A stretch of DNA of 8,243 bases, taken from Coxiellaceae bacterium (GTDB lineage: Bacteria > Pseudomonadota > Gammaproteobacteria > UBA9339). The stretch is from contig PLMI01000012.1 of the NCBI GenBank assembly GCA_003142435.1, positions 3,295-11,537 on the forward strand, in the 5' to 3' direction. A program made the translations under genes and the position numbers. Below are positions 5,676 to 8,243 of this stretch, piece after piece. The notes below the pieces were generated by a model that worked only from the letters and a program-made list of their open reading frames with translations, ran no database searches and was not told the DNA's origin. How positions within the stretch are numbered: the first letter of the stretch is position 1; each line of letters begins with the position of its first letter.

Positions 5676-8243
5676 ATGAAAAAAAATAAAACTTCGCATG
5701 AGGCGGCAATTACAGCCATTTTAGACGGTAATGAAGCAACGGCTTACACGGCTTATCGTTTAAATGAAGTGGTTGTTATCTATCCCATTACGCCATCTTC
5801 AGGCATGGGAGAACTATCAGACGATTGGTCGACGAAAAAAATTCCAAATATTTTTAACACAGTTCCATGTGTCACAGAAATGCAAAGTGAAGCAGGCGCA
5901 AGCGGCGCTCTGCATGGAGCTTTGCAAACAGGTGCGCTTGCCACAACTTACACTTCATCACAAGGTTTGCTTTTGATGATTCCAAACATGTTTCATATTG
6001 CCGCAGAACTCGCTCCTGCCGTTTTTCACGTTGCCGCACGAGCCGTTGCCCCTCAGGGCATGTCGATTTATTGTGATCACTCAGACGTCATGGCAACAAG
6101 AAGTACGGGTTTTGCCTTCCTTTGTTCTGCAAATGCACAGGAAGCTCATGATATGGCACTTATTGCACAAGCTGCAAGTTTAAAAAGCAGAATTCCTTTC
6201 TTGCATTTTTTCGATGGTTTTCGTACCAGCCACGAAATTACAAAAATAAGTTTATTATCTAACGAACAAATGCAGGCGATGATTGATGTGAATGATGTAC
6301 GCGAGCCGTTATAATGAAGGATATCGCCAAACGAGCCAACTACCAAAGGGGAAGTTCAAAACTCTGACATATTTTTCCAAGGCCGGGAAACTGTTAATCC
6401 ATTTTACAATAACTTGCCAACTATTCTTACGCAAACCATGCAAAAGTTTGCTGAAGAGACAGGGCGAAAATACGATTTAGTAGAATATTTTGGCGATCCG
6501 AATGCAGAGCACGTAATTGTTGTCATGGGTTCTGGCGCCGAAACCGTTTTAGAGACAGTAAATCACTTGAACAAAACCAGCGATGAAAAAGTAGGCCTTT
6601 TAAAAGTGCGTTTATTTTTACCATTTCCCAAAGAGCGCTTTTTAAAAATACTGCCAAAAAGCTGTAAGGCGCTTGCAGTTTTAGATCGCGTTAAAGAACC
6701 AGGTTCCTCTGGTGAGCCACTTTATCAAACAATTGTGACAACGCTTATTGAAGGTTTCGCTGAAAAAAATCTGCCGTGTAAAAATTTACCGAAAGTAATT
6801 GGCGGGCGTTTTGGTATCGGTTCCAAAGAATTTACGCCAGGCATGGTAACTGCCATATTTGCCGAGTTAAAAAAAGCGCATCCCAAAAATCACTTCACCA
6901 TAGGCATTGAAGATGATGTAACATTTACAAGCTTATCTTATGAAAAAAATCACCACATCGAGCCTAATTACGTTACTCGTGCTATTTTCTATGGCTTAGG
7001 TGCAGATGGAACTGTTGGCGCAAATAAAAACACCATTAAAATTATCGGCGAAGAAACAAATTTATATGTACAAGGATATTTTGTTTACGACGGCAAAAAA
7101 TCCGGCTCGAAAACCGTTTCGCATTTACGCTTCAGTAAAGAGCCAATTCATTCGACTTACCTTATTAAAAATGCAAATTTCATTAGTTGCAGCCAATTCA
7201 GTTTTATTGAAAAAATGAACTTACTGGAAAACGCAGCACAAAATGCTACTTTTTTATTGAACAGCCCCTTTAATAAAGATGAAGTTTGGGACAAATTACC
7301 AATAGAATTACAAGAAATAATCATTACTAAAAATATCAATTTTTACGTCATTGATGCCGAAAAAATTGCAGCACAAACTGGAATGGGCAGCCGTACCAAC
7401 ACCATAATGCAAACTTGCTTTTTTGCCTTAAGCAATGTTTTATCATCTAAAGAAGAGGCTATAAAAAAAATCAAAGAATCGATTCAAAAAACTTATGCTA
7501 AAAAAGGCGAAGCAGTAGTTAAAATGAACTTCGCGGCTGTTGATACTACGCTTGATAATCTCTTTAAAGTTGATGTTCCAAAAAAAGCCGGCAGTAAAAT
7601 AAAATTCACGCCAATTGTAAGCGCAGATGCTCCAGAATATGTCCGTAATTTAATTGCGCCTATGATGGCTGACAAGGGAGATGACCTTCCTGTAAGTAAA
7701 ATCCCGAACGATGGAACATATCTACCCAACACCACTTGCTATGAAAAACGCAACATTTCATCTTCAGTCCCGCACTGGAATTTAGGATTTTGCATACAAT
7801 GCGGCCAATGCAGTATTGTTTGTCCGCACAGCGTCATTCGTGCAAAACATTATGATCCCTCTTATCTAAAAAATGCGCCTAAAACTTTTAAGGCAAGCAA
7901 ACTTCGTGGCAAAGGTTTTCATGACCGCTGCTTCACTTTGCAAGTTTATGAAGAAGATTGTACGGGATGCGCACTTTGCGTTGAGGCCTGCCCTGTAAAA
8001 ACTGGAAATCCGGAGAAGCCAAAAGCCATTAACATGGGGCCAAAGCCACTAGATTTAACGCCGTTAAAACGCAATATTGAATTCTTTGAAAGTTTGCCGG
8101 AAAATGATCCTGGTAAATTAGACCTCGAACGCGTTCGAAGTTTGCAATATTTAAAACCAATGTTTGAATTTTGCGGCGCTTGTACCGGCTGTGGCGAATC
8201 GCAATATGTAAAAATCTTAACGCAACTTTTTGGCGATAGATTA
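5676..8243 (+). pseudogene. nifJ: pyruvate (2-oxoacid):ferredoxin/flavodoxin oxidoreductase NifJ, interrupted by tandem stops and cut by the window end
   Basis: NifJ/PFOR oxidatively decarboxylates pyruvate with CoA to acetyl-CoA, passing electrons through thiamine diphosphate and three [4Fe-4S] clusters to ferredoxin or flavodoxin. Codons 1-212 hold the N-terminal domain with YPITPSSGMGE (Thr39 region; Gly where family members usually have Pro), EMQSEAGA (the thiamine-contacting Glu is codon 72) and HFFDGFRTSHE. TAA TGA fall at codons 213-214. From codon 215 the same frame is open to the window end: FFQGRETVNP, MGSGAET, LDRVKEPG, GGRFGIGSKEF, GIEDDVTF, GMGSRTNTIMQ, a ferredoxin-like region with CIQCGQCSIVCP (Cys706, 709, 712, 716) and CTGCALCVEACP (762, 765, 768, 772), and CGACTGCGE (836, 839) of the thiamine-proximal cluster. 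About 856 codons of a usual 1,170-1,200 are present, so the end of the C-terminal thiamine domain lies outside. No good Shine-Dalgarno is seen, so translation may be coupled to the gene upstream. All visible key residues are intact, so the break is recent or an error. Confidence 0.9.
6312..6317 (+). other. tandem TAA TGA inside nifJ
   Basis: The frame reads DVREPL, TAA, TGA, RISPNEPTTKG and then continues as NifJ, with spacing matching the family pattern VxxHRxRALSP. In the frame starting at 6307, the bases read R-Y-N-E (6307-6318), which would restore the conserved HR as H-R-Y-N-E-I-S-P. Two small compensating indels on either side of 6307-6318 would therefore explain the stops better than point mutations. 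Confidence 0.7.

Noticed and set aside
6300..6330. Programmed frameshifting in nifJ
   Set aside because: No slippery heptamer or stimulatory stem was seen, NifJ is not known to use frameshifting, and two opposite shifts within about 12 nt would be needed.

Overview
The window is AT-rich bacterial DNA from a Gram-negative proteobacterium, probably a gammaproteobacterium. The MurA reading frame follows the enterobacterial protein closely. The leucine dehydrogenase, NifJ, nested palindromic repeats and two interrupted conserved genes would fit a host-associated lineage such as the Legionellales/Coxiella group, but that placement is a low-confidence inference.

Layout: (1) 1-200 is a leader region carrying a composite palindromic repeat (64-165). 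(2) 201-1475 (+) is murA, first committed step of peptidoglycan synthesis, full length and in one frame but broken by an in-frame TGA at 426-428. (3) 1476-2041 is a convergent intergenic region with two rightward terminators for murA, a nest of inverted repeats (1681-1948), and a leftward terminator. (4) 2042-4129 (-) is an unrecognised 695-residue protein that looks exported and single-pass: signal-like N-terminus, large ectodomain with 8 Cys, Ser-rich stalk, one transmembrane segment, helical tail. (5) 4130-4595 is a divergent AT-rich regulatory region with a TATAAT box and a tandem 9-bp repeat. (6) 4596-5669 (+) is a leucine dehydrogenase-family enzyme, followed after 6 nt by (7) 5676 to the window end (+), nifJ-type 2-oxoacid (pyruvate):ferredoxin/flavodoxin oxidoreductase. 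nifJ is interrupted by tandem TAA TGA at 6312-6317 and cut by the window edge before its C-terminal domain is complete.

The last two genes look like one operon. Leucine dehydrogenase would turn branched-chain amino acids into 2-oxo acids with NADH, and a NifJ-type enzyme would oxidise a 2-oxo acid to acyl-CoA with reduction of ferredoxin or flavodoxin. The main points for a second look are the two interruptions, neither of which changes the overall frame; the membrane protein of unknown function; the nested repeats; and the possible operator in front of the leucine dehydrogenase operon. No CRISPR array, transposase, tRNA or rRNA was seen.
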